A stretch of DNA of 64,000 bases from Candidatus Heimdallarchaeota archaeon (GTDB taxonomy: Archaea; Asgardarchaeota; Heimdallarchaeia; Heimdallarchaeales; Heimdallarchaeaceae): contig JAUVXV010000008.1 in NCBI GenBank assembly GCA_030603365.1, positions 85,388 to 149,387 on the forward strand, read 5' to 3'. The notes below the pieces were generated by a model. That model ran no database searches. It had not been told where the DNA came from and saw only the letters and a program-made list of their open reading frames with translations. Shown piece by piece: positions 8,789 to 16,786 of the stretch (position 1 is its first letter; the number at the start of each line of letters is the position of its first letter). Both the position numbers and the translations under genes were made by a program.

Positions 8789-9640
8789 TTGGTGGATGTT
8801 CTCGAGTCCTTTAGTTATACTACTAAGAAATCAGCTTTTTACTCTCGAATCAATGTTATTTTTAAATCAAGAATTAAGATGGCTTTAAGCTACAAAAGTA
8901 GTTATTTTATGACTATTTTTTTGAATCTTGTTACACTAGTAATGTACTTCTTTTTTAGTAAACTCAACCCAGATTTAACTATTTTTGGTATTTCATCAAC
9001 CTATGTAGAATTTTGTTTTCTTGGATTGAGCTTACAAATGATAATAGGTACTACACTTTCAACTGTGAGTGCAAGTATCTACAATGAGATAATATCTGGA
9101 ACCTGGTCTTCTCTTTTAGTTAATTTCAGTTTCTTTGAATATTCGATAGGAAGTACTCTTGCAGGAGTAACACTATCATCAATTTCAGTTTTCATAGCTT
9201 TATTCTTAGCTTTTCTTTTCATGGGATCATTTTATGTGATTTCTTTACAAGAGGTTTTAATCATCATAATGCTATTTGTTCTTATTTTACTTTCACACAT
9301 GGTCGTTTCAATGGTCTTTGCATCATTTACAATATTCTATCAAAAAAACAGTGGATTAATACCACTTCTTTATCAATTATCTAAAACTTTTACAGGTGTA
9401 GTTTTTCCAATTGCTTTGCTTAAAGGATTTCCTATGTTTCTTTCAAGAGTTTTACCTCTAACGTATGGATTGGAAGCATTACAATCTATCGCTTTAAATG
9501 ACACTTCAAATTGGAGGTTAATTTTCACCAATAGTGCAATTTTGATCGGTATCACCTTAATCTTAGGTGTATTGTCCTATTTTCTAGTCGTAAAGAGTAT
9601 TAAAAACTCTAAATTGAAAAACAAGGTGGATTGGTACTAA
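8789..9640 (+). CDS. ABC-2 type permease, first of pair
   Basis: A 283-residue protein with about six hydrophobic segments between residues 30 and 275, preceded by a basic, soluble N-terminus (RINVIFKSRIKMALSYKS). The stretch GTWSSLLVNFSFFEYSIG after the second segment and the late LPLTYGLEALQSIALND followed by a last membrane helix are typical of ABC-2 (DrrB/NatB-like) permeases. The start codon is uncertain: TTG at 8789 or GTG at 8792; no in-frame ATG exists near. An AGGAGG lies at 8761-8766, too far to be the ribosome binding site of either. It partners the permease encoded immediately downstream. Confidence 0.83.
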   Translation: MVDVLESFSYTTKKSAFYSRINVIFKSRIKMALSYKSSYFMTIFLNLVTLVMYFFFSKLNPDLTIFGISSTYVEFCFLGLSLQMIIGTTLSTVSASIYNEIISGTWSSLLVNFSFFEYSIGSTLAGVTLSSISVFIALFLAFLFMGSFYVISLQEVLIIIMLFVLILLSHMVVSMVFASFTIFYQKNSGLIPLLYQLSKTFTGVVFPIALLKGFPMFLSRVLPLTYGLEALQSIALNDTSNWRLIFTNSAILIGITLILGVLSYFLVVKSIKNSKLKNKVDWY

Positions 9641-10524
9641 TTTCAACAAAACGGACTAAAGGAGTAATTGAACAATTTAACCATACAGAAGTATCTCTAA
9701 GTTTTCTTAGTGGTTTTAAAGCAACATTCGCTAGAAACATACGTATCATTTGGCAGTATAAGTTTACACTCCTAATTGGGTTTGTTAATACATTTACTGT
9801 TGCTAGCCTATTTTATTATGTAGCGAATTTAGTTCCCAATCTGCTAATAAGTCAAGATAATTACGTTGTTAGTAGTATACCATTTATTTTTGCAGGAAGC
9901 ATGCTAGTGGATATATCAACACGAATCTTGATGAAATCAATGAATAGTTTCACAAGTGAAATGAGACAAGGAACTTTTGAAACACTTGCAACTCAACCTT
10001 TTGGTTTAAAGAAATATTTCATTTCAGAGATTACTTTCGAGGTATTGTATAGCTTAATCTTCTCAATTATTTACTATATTCCAGTATTATTTATCTTCCC
10101 TATATTCACTGGAATATCAGTCAATGTTTACTCAGCACTTTCTTTCCTACTTATCATTGTATTTGTACTCTTATTTTTCTTTTCTCTATCTCTATTAGCA
10201 GCCAATATCACTATATTGGTAAAGAGAGGAAGAGAGATTTCTATGGTCCTTATAGGAGTTATACACCTTCTAAGCGGAAGTCTCTTTCCTCTCTCGCTAT
10301 TCCCAGAATGGTTAAGAATAATAGCATATTTTTCACCAATGACGTTAGCAGTTCAGGCATTTAGATTATGCTTATTTGGAGGAGGAACAATAGGAGATTT
10401 CCATGTATGGTTATCTTTAATTGTTCTGATAGTTTCATCTCTAATTATCCTTTTACTTTTTAATTTTACGTACAAAAAAATCTATAATCGAATAAGAATG
10501 AAGGGGACAATCCATGAATTCTGA
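9631..10524 (+). CDS. ABC-2 type permease, second of pair
   Basis: 297 residues with about six membrane segments. ABC-2 hallmarks include SEMRQGTFETLATQPFGLKKYF (core MRQGTFETLATQPFG, about 110-125) and the late SGSLFPLSLFPEWLRIIAYFSPM (core LFPLSLFPEWL, about 215-225) before the amphipathic segment and last helix. It overlaps the preceding permease gene by ten bases and starts with TTG at 9631, so it is probably translationally coupled. The two permeases are clearly different in sequence and probably form a heterodimer on top of two copies of the ATPase encoded at 7680-8774. The gene ends 20 bases before a convergent gene. Confidence 0.83.
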   Translation: MVLISTKRTKGVIEQFNHTEVSLSFLSGFKATFARNIRIIWQYKFTLLIGFVNTFTVASLFYYVANLVPNLLISQDNYVVSSIPFIFAGSMLVDISTRILMKSMNSFTSEMRQGTFETLATQPFGLKKYFISEITFEVLYSLIFSIIYYIPVLFIFPIFTGISVNVYSALSFLLIIVFVLLFFFSLSLLAANITILVKRGREISMVLIGVIHLLSGSLFPLSLFPEWLRIIAYFSPMTLAVQAFRLCLFGGGTIGDFHVWLSLIVLIVSSLIILLLFNFTYKKIYNRIRMKGTIHEF

Positions 10525-10543
10525 AAGAGGAAAAATATTTTGT

Positions 10544-11188
10544 TTAATTCAACAATTGAAGGAACTCACCAGTGATTTTTTCGACATCTTTAGCTTGAGT
10601 AATTGCTCTACCTACAACTATTATGTCAGCACCATTATTGAGGGCTTTTTGGCTAGCATTGATATCTAATCCACCAGCAACAGCAATAAGTGACTTAGGA
10701 TAACTAGTTTTAATCAATCGAATTGTTTCCCAAGGATGATCTATATTGTTCTCTTGATCAATACCTCTATGGAATAAGATGATTTCAGGAACTCTGGATA
10801 ATGAATCTAGTAATTGCTTAGGGTCATTAATATTCATACAATCAAGAATTATATCAACAGCTTTCTGTCGTCCTTCTTTTAGAGAAGATTCTATAGTCTC
10901 GAGTGAAGCTAAACCGCTAATCGCGACTGCATTGACGGAAGCTTCAGCAGCAATTCTCACTTCCAGCCAACCAACATCTAAAGTTTTCATATCTGCGATG
11001 ACATAAGAATCTAAACAAAAACCTCTAATTTGCTCAATTATTGAAACACCGAATTTCTTGATTAGGGGGGTACCTGCTTCATAAAGAATTTCCTTTTTCA
11101 CAGGTAGTCGGCTTAAGATACGATTTAAATCTTCAAGCGAAACTAAATCTAAGGCGATTTGTAAGTATGGAGGTTCTTCTAAGTTCAT
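10544..11188 (-). CDS. 3-hexulose-6-phosphate synthase-like protein (OMP decarboxylase superfamily)
   Basis: 214 residues forming one (beta/alpha)8 barrel. Motifs include LQIALDLVSLEDL at the first strand (9-21), EAGTPLIKKFG (about 37-47), VIADMKTLDVGWLEVRIAA (core ADMKTLD, about 65-71), LILDCMN-like and LFHRGID (about 136-142) and the phosphate-binding IAVAGGLD and DIIVVGRAIT. The DMKT[LM]D signature is that of 3-hexulose-6-phosphate synthase, which joins formaldehyde and ribulose 5-phosphate. In archaea the enzyme usually runs backwards to supply pentose phosphate when the oxidative pentose pathway is absent; that use is inferred. No hexulose-phosphate isomerase gene is next to it. The start is one base after the stop of the beta-CASP nuclease gene, so the two are co-transcribed. 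Confidence 0.85.
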   Translation of the reverse strand: MNLEEPPYLQIALDLVSLEDLNRILSRLPVKKEILYEAGTPLIKKFGVSIIEQIRGFCLDSYVIADMKTLDVGWLEVRIAAEASVNAVAISGLASLETIESSLKEGRQKAVDIILDCMNINDPKQLLDSLSRVPEIILFHRGIDQENNIDHPWETIRLIKTSYPKSLIAVAGGLDINASQKALNNGADIIVVGRAITQAKDVEKITGEFLQLLN

Positions 11189-11189
11189 T

Positions 11190-12548
11190 TTATACGCCTA
11201 GCAGTCTTGTTTTAACTCCTTCTTTGAGTGTCCTTGGTTGAGCAACATCTTTAACATAATCTAAGATATAATTTTGATTCCTTTTATCACCATGAATAAG
11301 AATAATATCTTGTGCATCTGTTTTTTGCATTATAAATTTCAATCCATCTACAGAACTATGACCAGAATAGGGGAATTTCATTACTTTGGCTTTAAGAACA
11401 AGATTCTTTTTTCGTCCCCTTCCATTATCAATTGTAATAGATCTTTCTCCATCATAAATTGCTCTACCAAGTGTTCCATCAACTTGATATCCTGTAAATC
11501 CTATAACATTTTCTTCATTGTCTCCACACAATTCAAGATAGGTATGAACAGGTCCTCCTTCCAACATTCCAGAAGTAGTGACAATAATAGATCCTTCAGT
11601 ATTTTTAGCAATATATCTCCTTGCGGCATGGGTTCGTTCAGAAATTGAGTTTACAGGAATAAAATTACTTTTTTCGAAGGGAGAATGTAAACCTGCATCT
11701 CTTAATTGTTCCAGAAATCTTTTTGAAACCCATTTATCTGAAAGAAAATGCTCTGTAATCATATTCATTTGGTTGATCATCCCATCGATATATATAGGAA
11801 CATCTGATAAATCATCATCAAGAGCTAAAGTAATTAGGGTTTCTTGAGATCTTCCAACAGCAAAAGAAGGTAAAATCATTTTGTGTTTTTCATCAGTTAC
11901 TTGTTTCGCAATGAGTCGTAATCCCACATCAATTTTGGATCTTTCAGGAACATATCTTTCTCCATTTGTTGATTCAGTTATGAGAATATCAATTTCTTCC
12001 TTAGGCAAATCATATCCATCGAACATTGGGGTTACTCTATCATTTATATCAGCAGTATAAAGTATCAAAGTCCCTTCCCAATCTATAAGAATTTGAGCAG
12101 CACCTAACACATGACCTGCATTAAGGAACTGTGCAGATATTCCATCAGCTAACTTGAATGGTTTATAATAGTTTAATGTTCGAATCTTGTGAAATACCCT
12201 ATCTAAGTCTGATTCACCCCAATGTCTTCTTCCCTCAATTTTTAGATGATCCAACCACAATCTATAGACAACTTCCTTAGTAGGATGGGTCATAAAATAA
12301 TTTCCTCTATATCCATTTCTGGATAAAGAAGGCATGTAACCAGAATGGTCTATGTGAGCATGACTAAGTAATACTGCATCTAAATCAGATGCAACATCAT
12401 CTACACCTTTGGGTGCGACAGAAAACTGCTTAGGTCTAAGTTCTATCCCGCAATCCAGCAGTATATTGTGATCTTTGTTACTTAGAAGAAAGGAGCTTCT
12501 TCCAACATAATCCGTAGCGCCGAAAGCAGTTATGTTTATTTCATTCAT
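11190..12548 (-). CDS. beta-CASP metallo-beta-lactamase ribonuclease (aCPSF2-like)
   Basis: The 452 residues contain the metallo-beta-lactamase motifs SHAHIDHSGYMP (about 61-72; HxHxDH), NAGHVLGAAQIL (about 147-158), and TADINDR (about 170), followed by the beta-CASP motifs ESTNGER (A), TTSGMLEGGPV (B) and SGHSSVDGL (C), and a final HGDKRNQ. The N-terminal GATDYVGRSSFLL...ILLDCGIEL is the CPSF-type opening. There is no N-terminal KH domain, so it resembles archaeal aCPSF2 more than the transcription-terminating aCPSF1. It is expected to act as an RNA endo- or 5'-exonuclease in the cytoplasm. It heads a two-gene operon with the hexulose-phosphate synthase-like gene. Confidence 0.88.
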   Translation of the reverse strand: MNEINITAFGATDYVGRSSFLLSNKDHNILLDCGIELRPKQFSVAPKGVDDVASDLDAVLLSHAHIDHSGYMPSLSRNGYRGNYFMTHPTKEVVYRLWLDHLKIEGRRHWGESDLDRVFHKIRTLNYYKPFKLADGISAQFLNAGHVLGAAQILIDWEGTLILYTADINDRVTPMFDGYDLPKEEIDILITESTNGERYVPERSKIDVGLRLIAKQVTDEKHKMILPSFAVGRSQETLITLALDDDLSDVPIYIDGMINQMNMITEHFLSDKWVSKRFLEQLRDAGLHSPFEKSNFIPVNSISERTHAARRYIAKNTEGSIIVTTSGMLEGGPVHTYLELCGDNEENVIGFTGYQVDGTLGRAIYDGERSITIDNGRGRKKNLVLKAKVMKFPYSGHSSVDGLKFIMQKTDAQDIILIHGDKRNQNYILDYVKDVAQPRTLKEGVKTRLLGV

Positions 12549-12678
12549 ATTATTACTACCAGGTAGTACTTTATGATAGAAGTGAAATATTAGTAAAAAT
12601 TAATTACTTCAATTCTCTTCATCAGTGGTTTATCAAATAACAAGTAAATATGTATTGTCATCTTTAATTGAATATTTT

Positions 12679-12687
12679 TTTATATAA
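12679..12687 (+). promoter_or_regulatory. TATA box of the ESCRT-II-like gene
   Basis: TTTATATAA is preceded by a T-rich stretch and centred about 22 bases before the ATG at 12704. This spacing predicts a leaderless transcript. Confidence 0.6.
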
Positions 12688-12703
12688 TGGAAGATAGAAT
12701 ATC

Positions 12704-13441
12704 ATGATAGTAATGGTACCAGAGAAAGAAAAAGGCAAGAAAAAAGAGTCTGATTTACGTTCAAATCTTTCGGATGCTTACAAAAAATTTGATTTAGAAC
12801 TGGATAAATCACAAGAAAAGGATGAAAAAAAGAGACAAGAAGTAATAGATGAGGGGTTAGAGAGGATAGAGAAAAAATCGGAGAAGGAATTGGTATCATC
12901 CAAATTGCTTGTCAACAGAATTCTAGAAATTAGAAAGAAATCAGGAATGATTCAAACCATTGGTACAGCAGGTAAGATTAAGACTCCCATCCTATTTGGA
13001 AAAGATGAATTCAAACAGAAACTAGTTCAAGAAATCATGATTATAGGAACAGAAGAGCTAGAAGCTATAGGATCAGCAATAACAATTGTAAATTTCATAG
13101 ATTATTTCAGAGAAACAAGACCTAATTGGAAAATTAAGACAGGAGAAATATTAGAAGTAATTAGGAAATTAGAAGAAAAGGAGATAATTCCACCAAGAGT
13201 AGATATCGGAGAAGATGATGTGTTGGTGAGATTCAAACCTATAGAAATGTCAAATGATTTGCAAGAAGTGCTGAGATTAGCAACAGGACTACCTTCACTC
13301 TCAGTGGAGAAAGTTTCATCACACTTGGGTTGGTCAGTTGAGAGAGCTCAAAGTACACTAACATTAATGATGAAAATGGATTTAGCTGTACTAGAAGAAG
13401 GCTCAGGAGACTATTACTTCCCAGGAATTATGAACATGTAA
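12704..13441 (+). CDS. EAP30/Vps22-like ESCRT-II protein
   Basis: 245 residues. The first 60 are highly charged and probably helical (many Lys/Glu), followed by two or more winged-helix domains. The C-terminal part, with DLQEVLRLATGLPSLSVEKV, then HLGWSVERAQSTLTLMMK (about 203-220), then LAVLEEGSGDYYFPGIM, follows the EAP30 domain of eukaryotic Vps22/SNF8 position by position: there a tryptophan precedes a -ERAR..LE.LLK.GLAWLD- helix and a Y-[WF]-[LF]-P ending. The middle segment TAGKIKTPILFGKDEFKQ and IIGTEELEAIGSAITIVNF also fit. In eukaryotes ESCRT-II links ubiquitinated cargo to ESCRT-III; Asgard archaea encode related proteins. No ESCRT-III, Vps4, Vps25 or ubiquitin gene lies in this window. 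Assignment is by eye. Confidence 0.72.
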   Translation: MIVMVPEKEKGKKKESDLRSNLSDAYKKFDLELDKSQEKDEKKRQEVIDEGLERIEKKSEKELVSSKLLVNRILEIRKKSGMIQTIGTAGKIKTPILFGKDEFKQKLVQEIMIIGTEELEAIGSAITIVNFIDYFRETRPNWKIKTGEILEVIRKLEEKEIIPPRVDIGEDDVLVRFKPIEMSNDLQEVLRLATGLPSLSVEKVSSHLGWSVERAQSTLTLMMKMDLAVLEEGSGDYYFPGIMNM

Positions 13442-13521
13442 AGAAGTAAGTCAAGTGCCTAAAACAATTTTCGAAGAATATTAGAGAGAGTTTTAGGTCT
13501 AATTTGTTGCATTTTGCGAAG

Positions 13522-13530
13522 TATTTATAA
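13522..13530 (+). promoter_or_regulatory. TATA-like box upstream of a hairpin
   Basis: TATTTATAA lies in the 183-base space between two convergent genes, where no protein-coding promoter is needed on the + strand. It is about 25 bases before the hairpin at 13553-13587. Confidence 0.35.
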
Positions 13531-13552
13531 GTATCAAAAAGAGGAGTATTAT

Positions 13553-13587
13553 GGTGAAATCTCACACATATTTTGCGAGATTTCACC
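13553..13587. other. perfect 11-bp inverted repeat, possible terminator or small RNA
   Basis: GGTGAAATCTC (13553-13563) is perfectly repeated in reverse as GAGATTTCACC (13577-13587) around a 13-base loop. It lies between the convergent ESCRT-II-like and nucleoside phosphorylase genes and is followed by a pyrimidine tract (CTCCCTCCCTC). It could end either transcript or form the 5' hairpin of a short RNA started from the TATA box at 13522-13530. Confidence 0.6.
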
Positions 13588-13624
13588 CTCCCTCCCTCAT
13601 TTCTGTTATCATAAGTTTGTTATT

Positions 13625-14458
13625 TTAGATTTTTCTATACCAGAATTTCTTATTTGATTTCTTTTTTGCTTCATCCATTTCTGCTAACACTTTTACTGCA
13701 TAATTCGCTGCAGAAATTACTTCCTTTTCCCCTTTTGTATCAAATTCATTTGTTACTCTATTGGCATAAACTGCACATATCGCTCCTGTTCTTGCACCAA
13801 ATATCTGCCCTAGTGTGAAGATATGTGATGCTTCCATTTCAATATTAGTTACGCCCATTTTTTGTAAATCTGGTACAATGGCATCTGTCTTAGATATTTT
13901 ATAGCCATTATAACCTGGTCTTCCTTGTCCTAGGTAGAAACTTGAAGATGAAGCTGCTATTCCCAAGTGATAAGTATACCCCAAGGTTTCACATGCTTCT
14001 ATTAAAGCTAAAACAACTTCGTAATTTGCTAAAGCTGGAAAATCAGCTGGTACATAGTGTATGCTTGAGCCTTCCAATTTTACAGCTCCTGTGTTTATTA
14101 TTAAATCTCCCAACTCTAGTCCTGGTTGGATTGCACCTGTTGAACCTACTCTAATGAACGTGTCACAACCGATATTCAGAAGTTCTGTCAAAGCAATTTC
14201 ACAAGCAGGAGTTCCAATCCCAGTTGAGGTCACACTAATTGGAACATCATGAACTTTACCCGTGTAAGAATAATATTGACGATGAGCTGCTATTTCTTTG
14301 TGTTGATCCCATGTTAGAGCTATTCTTTTTGCTCTATCAGGATCACCCGGAAGCATAACAGGTCCTAATAAATCTCCAGGCTTACATTCTATATGATATT
14401 GTAATCCCTCCTCGAAAACAGGTTTATCTGCTTCTATTTTCTTATCTTGTCCTTCCAT
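13625..14458 (-). CDS. uridine phosphorylase-like nucleoside phosphorylase
   Basis: 277 residues of the PNP_UDP_1 family, which cleaves nucleosides with phosphate to base and ribose 1-phosphate. Motifs: VMLPGDPDRAKRIA (about 34-47) with the phosphate-binding Gly-Asp, VTSTGIGTPACEIALTEL (core STGIGTP, about 76-82), FIRVGSTGAIQPGLELGDLI (core RVGSTGAI, about 100-107) and TNIEMEASHIFTLGQIFGAR (core NIEMEA, with the ribose-binding Met-Glu, about 202-207). The pattern is closest to uridine phosphorylase rather than hexameric PNP, but specificity cannot be read reliably. An N-terminal extension of about 20 polar residues precedes the core. Single gene, convergent with the ESCRT-II-like gene. Confidence 0.87.
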   Translation of the reverse strand: MEGQDKKIEADKPVFEEGLQYHIECKPGDLLGPVMLPGDPDRAKRIALTWDQHKEIAAHRQYYSYTGKVHDVPISVTSTGIGTPACEIALTELLNIGCDTFIRVGSTGAIQPGLELGDLIINTGAVKLEGSSIHYVPADFPALANYEVVLALIEACETLGYTYHLGIAASSSSFYLGQGRPGYNGYKISKTDAIVPDLQKMGVTNIEMEASHIFTLGQIFGARTGAICAVYANRVTNEFDTKGEKEVISAANYAVKVLAEMDEAKKKSNKKFWYRKI

Positions 14459-14491
14459 ACATTCTTATTGAAAGGAGAGAATAAAAGTTTT

Positions 14492-15151
14492 TCACTTTGT
14501 TGTCTTCAATTGTCTTATTTTCTTCGCATATAGAAACAATACCGTCAATACTACCAAACCTACTATGGAATTGGTTAAGTAATTAGTAGCGAAGGACAAA
14601 ATTGTACCCCAATTTGAAGGTAGTTCTTCATTTGAATAATATTCTCCAGTACTATTTACTTGCAAATAAGTATCCATATATTCTGCATTAATATCTGAAT
14701 CAAATTCAACCCAGAATGTATAATTTCCAAAAGGTAAAGAAGTTAAATTTCCTGAACAAACAATAAAGGAAATCGAATAAACATATTGTGACAATCCTGT
14801 AGGTATACTATACTGGTTTGTTGCGGGAAGCTCTATTTCATCTGCAAAGGCGAAATTGGTTTCGTTTTCAAATTGAGCTTCAAAGCCAGTGTCAAATAGA
14901 CCATGGTTCCCTGTTCTGACAGTTATATTTGACAATGATGGGTTCCATATATCAATTTGAATGTGGAAGTAAAACTCTGTCCCATCGATATCACCGGTGT
15001 AGCAGATACCATAATAGAAGTAAGTATAGTTTTCATCAATTGAACTTATCCGAGTATACAAAACTGGACCTGCAGAAACTGAAGATAAACTTAACAGTAA
15101 AAGATTGCAAGAGATTAAAAACACAGTAATTTCTTTGATATGTTTCATCAT
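14492..15151 (-). CDS. exported protein with C-terminal membrane anchor, unknown function
   Basis: 219 residues. A signal peptide (about 1-27: basic start, hydrophobic core, ending VSAGP) is followed by a domain rich in beta-prone, aromatic and Asn-X-Thr/Ser residues (several possible N-glycosylation sites such as NITV and NYTF), then a single membrane helix (about 189-209) and a basic cytoplasmic end KKIRQLKTTK. It is therefore predicted to face the outside, held by one C-terminal helix, as are several other proteins in this window. I recognise no family. It starts 38 bases downstream of the end of the HMG-CoA reductase gene region and is transcribed in the same direction as its neighbours. 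Confidence 0.6.
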   Translation of the reverse strand: MMKHIKEITVFLISCNLLLLSLSSVSAGPVLYTRISSIDENYTYFYYGICYTGDIDGTEFYFHIQIDIWNPSLSNITVRTGNHGLFDTGFEAQFENETNFAFADEIELPATNQYSIPTGLSQYVYSISFIVCSGNLTSLPFGNYTFWVEFDSDINAEYMDTYLQVNSTGEYYSNEELPSNWGTILSFATNYLTNSIVGLVVLTVLFLYAKKIRQLKTTK

Positions 15152-15189
15152 ATGAGAATCTCATACACACTTTTAAGTTTCTTTGAATG

Positions 15190-16449
15190 TCAGTTATATT
15201 CCTTCAGAAGTTCTTTTGCTCTGTCAACAGAAATCTTGTTGTCTGCTATCATTCTTTCAGCAACTCTATCAATTTGGTCTTCTATTGCTCCGGCAATTAT
15301 AGCTATATTTCTTGCATGTAGAGACATATGTCCAGCTTGAATTCCTTCAGATACAAGAGCTCTAAGCGCTGCTAAATTCTGAGCTAAACCAACAGCTCCT
15401 AAAGCTTCTGCAAACTCACTTACATTAGTTACTGACATAATTTTGAATGCTAACTGATAGATAGGGTTCACATTAATTGCTCCCCCCAGTATCCCTACAA
15501 AGGTTGGAATTTCTATTGTTCCTACTAAATCACCAACTGAATTCTTTTCAAAGTTAGTTAGGGGTTTATACGTACCATTTCTTGTAGCAAAAGCATGAGC
15601 TCCTGCTTCAACTGCCCTAGTATCATTGCCTGTAGCAAGCAGAACAGCTGAAATGCCATTCATAATGCCTTTGTTGTGAGTCGTACATCTATAGATATCA
15701 TTGTTTGCAAAATCATAAGCTAGAAGTATTTTATCGACAACTTCTTCCCCACCCAACATCTTTTTGTCAAAAACAGCTGATGCTTTAACTGTCCTTTTTA
15801 CGGCATAATTTGATATAATTTTCATTAACACTGATCCTTGAGTTAATTCTTCAATCTTAGCATGAAGTTTCTCTAGCATTGTATTAACTGTATTTGCTCC
15901 TTGTACATCTTTTACATCAACTATCAGATGAATAATGAGATAATTTTCTAAATCTCCTTTGATTTCTCTTACTTCAATATCTCTTGCTCCACCACCAAGA
16001 TTAACTAAAACTTTGTTAGTAGAATTTGCTAGTGAAAGAAGTTCATGTTTTTCTGAAAGGATTCGTTTAGAAGCTTCATCAAAATTTGAAACGTTTAAAA
16101 CTTGCATTTGTCCAATAGCAAGAGAACCTGAATATTCAGCAGTAAAACCACCTTTAACTCTAGCAATTTTTGCAGAATTACTGGCGGCAGCTACTATGGA
16201 AGACTCTTCTACAGCCATAGGAATAAGATAGTCTCTTCCATTAACCTTGAAATTTGTAGCTATTCCTAATGGAAGTGAAACTCTCCCTACAACGTTCTCT
16301 ATCATATACCCCAGAGTTTCATCAGAGATTCCTTCTCCTTGAAGAATCCTGAGTTCATTATCAGTGAGATCTAGCAATGAAACTAGTAAGGATTTTCTCT
16401 CCTCAATTGACAAATTATAGAAATTAGCAATTCTAGAGTTTAAAGGCAT
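15190..16449 (-). CDS. mvaA: hydroxymethylglutaryl-CoA reductase, class II
   Basis: Produces (or, in some bacteria, consumes) mevalonate; here it most probably makes mevalonate for archaeal isoprenoid lipids. The 419 residues match class II rather than the class I form common in many archaea: ENVVGRVSLPLGIATNFKVNG (core GRVSLPLGIATNF, about 55-67), catalytic Glu in MAVEESSIV (about 78-86), coenzyme-binding DVQGANTVNT (about 179-188), catalytic Lys in TTHNKGIMNG (about 257-266) and the late catalytic His in HMSLHARN (about 374-381). The four catalytic residues are all present. Same-strand neighbours are eS17 upstream and an exported protein downstream. Confidence 0.95.
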   Translation of the reverse strand: MPLNSRIANFYNLSIEERKSLLVSLLDLTDNELRILQGEGISDETLGYMIENVVGRVSLPLGIATNFKVNGRDYLIPMAVEESSIVAAASNSAKIARVKGGFTAEYSGSLAIGQMQVLNVSNFDEASKRILSEKHELLSLANSTNKVLVNLGGGARDIEVREIKGDLENYLIIHLIVDVKDVQGANTVNTMLEKLHAKIEELTQGSVLMKIISNYAVKRTVKASAVFDKKMLGGEEVVDKILLAYDFANNDIYRCTTHNKGIMNGISAVLLATGNDTRAVEAGAHAFATRNGTYKPLTNFEKNSVGDLVGTIEIPTFVGILGGAINVNPIYQLAFKIMSVTNVSEFAEALGAVGLAQNLAALRALVSEGIQAGHMSLHARNIAIIAGAIEDQIDRVAERMIADNKISVDRAKELLKEYN

Positions 16450-16496
16450 AAGTATAAAATAAAGAAGGGGTTAAAAAAGATTTATTCTCAAAAGAA

Positions 16497-16715
16497 TTAG
16501 AGTTCTTCAAGAACCTGTATTGTTTGATCTTTAAATTGTCTCATAATTCGAGTAACATAACCTGCTATTAGATTTCTCATCTTTTTAGACATTACAGAGC
16601 ATACTTCTTCTACAACATGCTTATTATTTTCGAATTCTGTGTTTAATTGATTATGGAAATCTCTTACTATTTGTTTAGATAATCGTTTAACTTGGCTTGT
16701 TCGTATATTACCCAT
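16497..16715 (-). CDS. rps17e: small-subunit ribosomal protein eS17
   Basis: 72 residues, the usual length of archaeal eS17. MGNIRTSQVKRLSKQIV at the start and FENNKHVVEEV, then SKKMRNLIAGYVTRIM near residue 43-58, are the conserved features of the family (the RN-IAGY-TR motif is diagnostic). It lies 47 bases upstream of the HMG-CoA reductase gene on the same strand. No other ribosomal protein gene is near. Confidence 0.93.
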   Translation of the reverse strand: MGNIRTSQVKRLSKQIVRDFHNQLNTEFENNKHVVEEVCSVMSKKMRNLIAGYVTRIMRQFKDQTIQVLEEL

Positions 16716-16786
16716 TTGACCACTAACTGGTGCAGTTTACAATTTATTTTAAATCTTGCTATCCAAGGCTTATTAGAAAAAGTAAT

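Noticed and set aside
13551..13628. 25-codon open frame starting at the hairpin
   Set aside because: It overlaps a perfect inverted repeat, which explains its sequence, and it has no separate support for translation.
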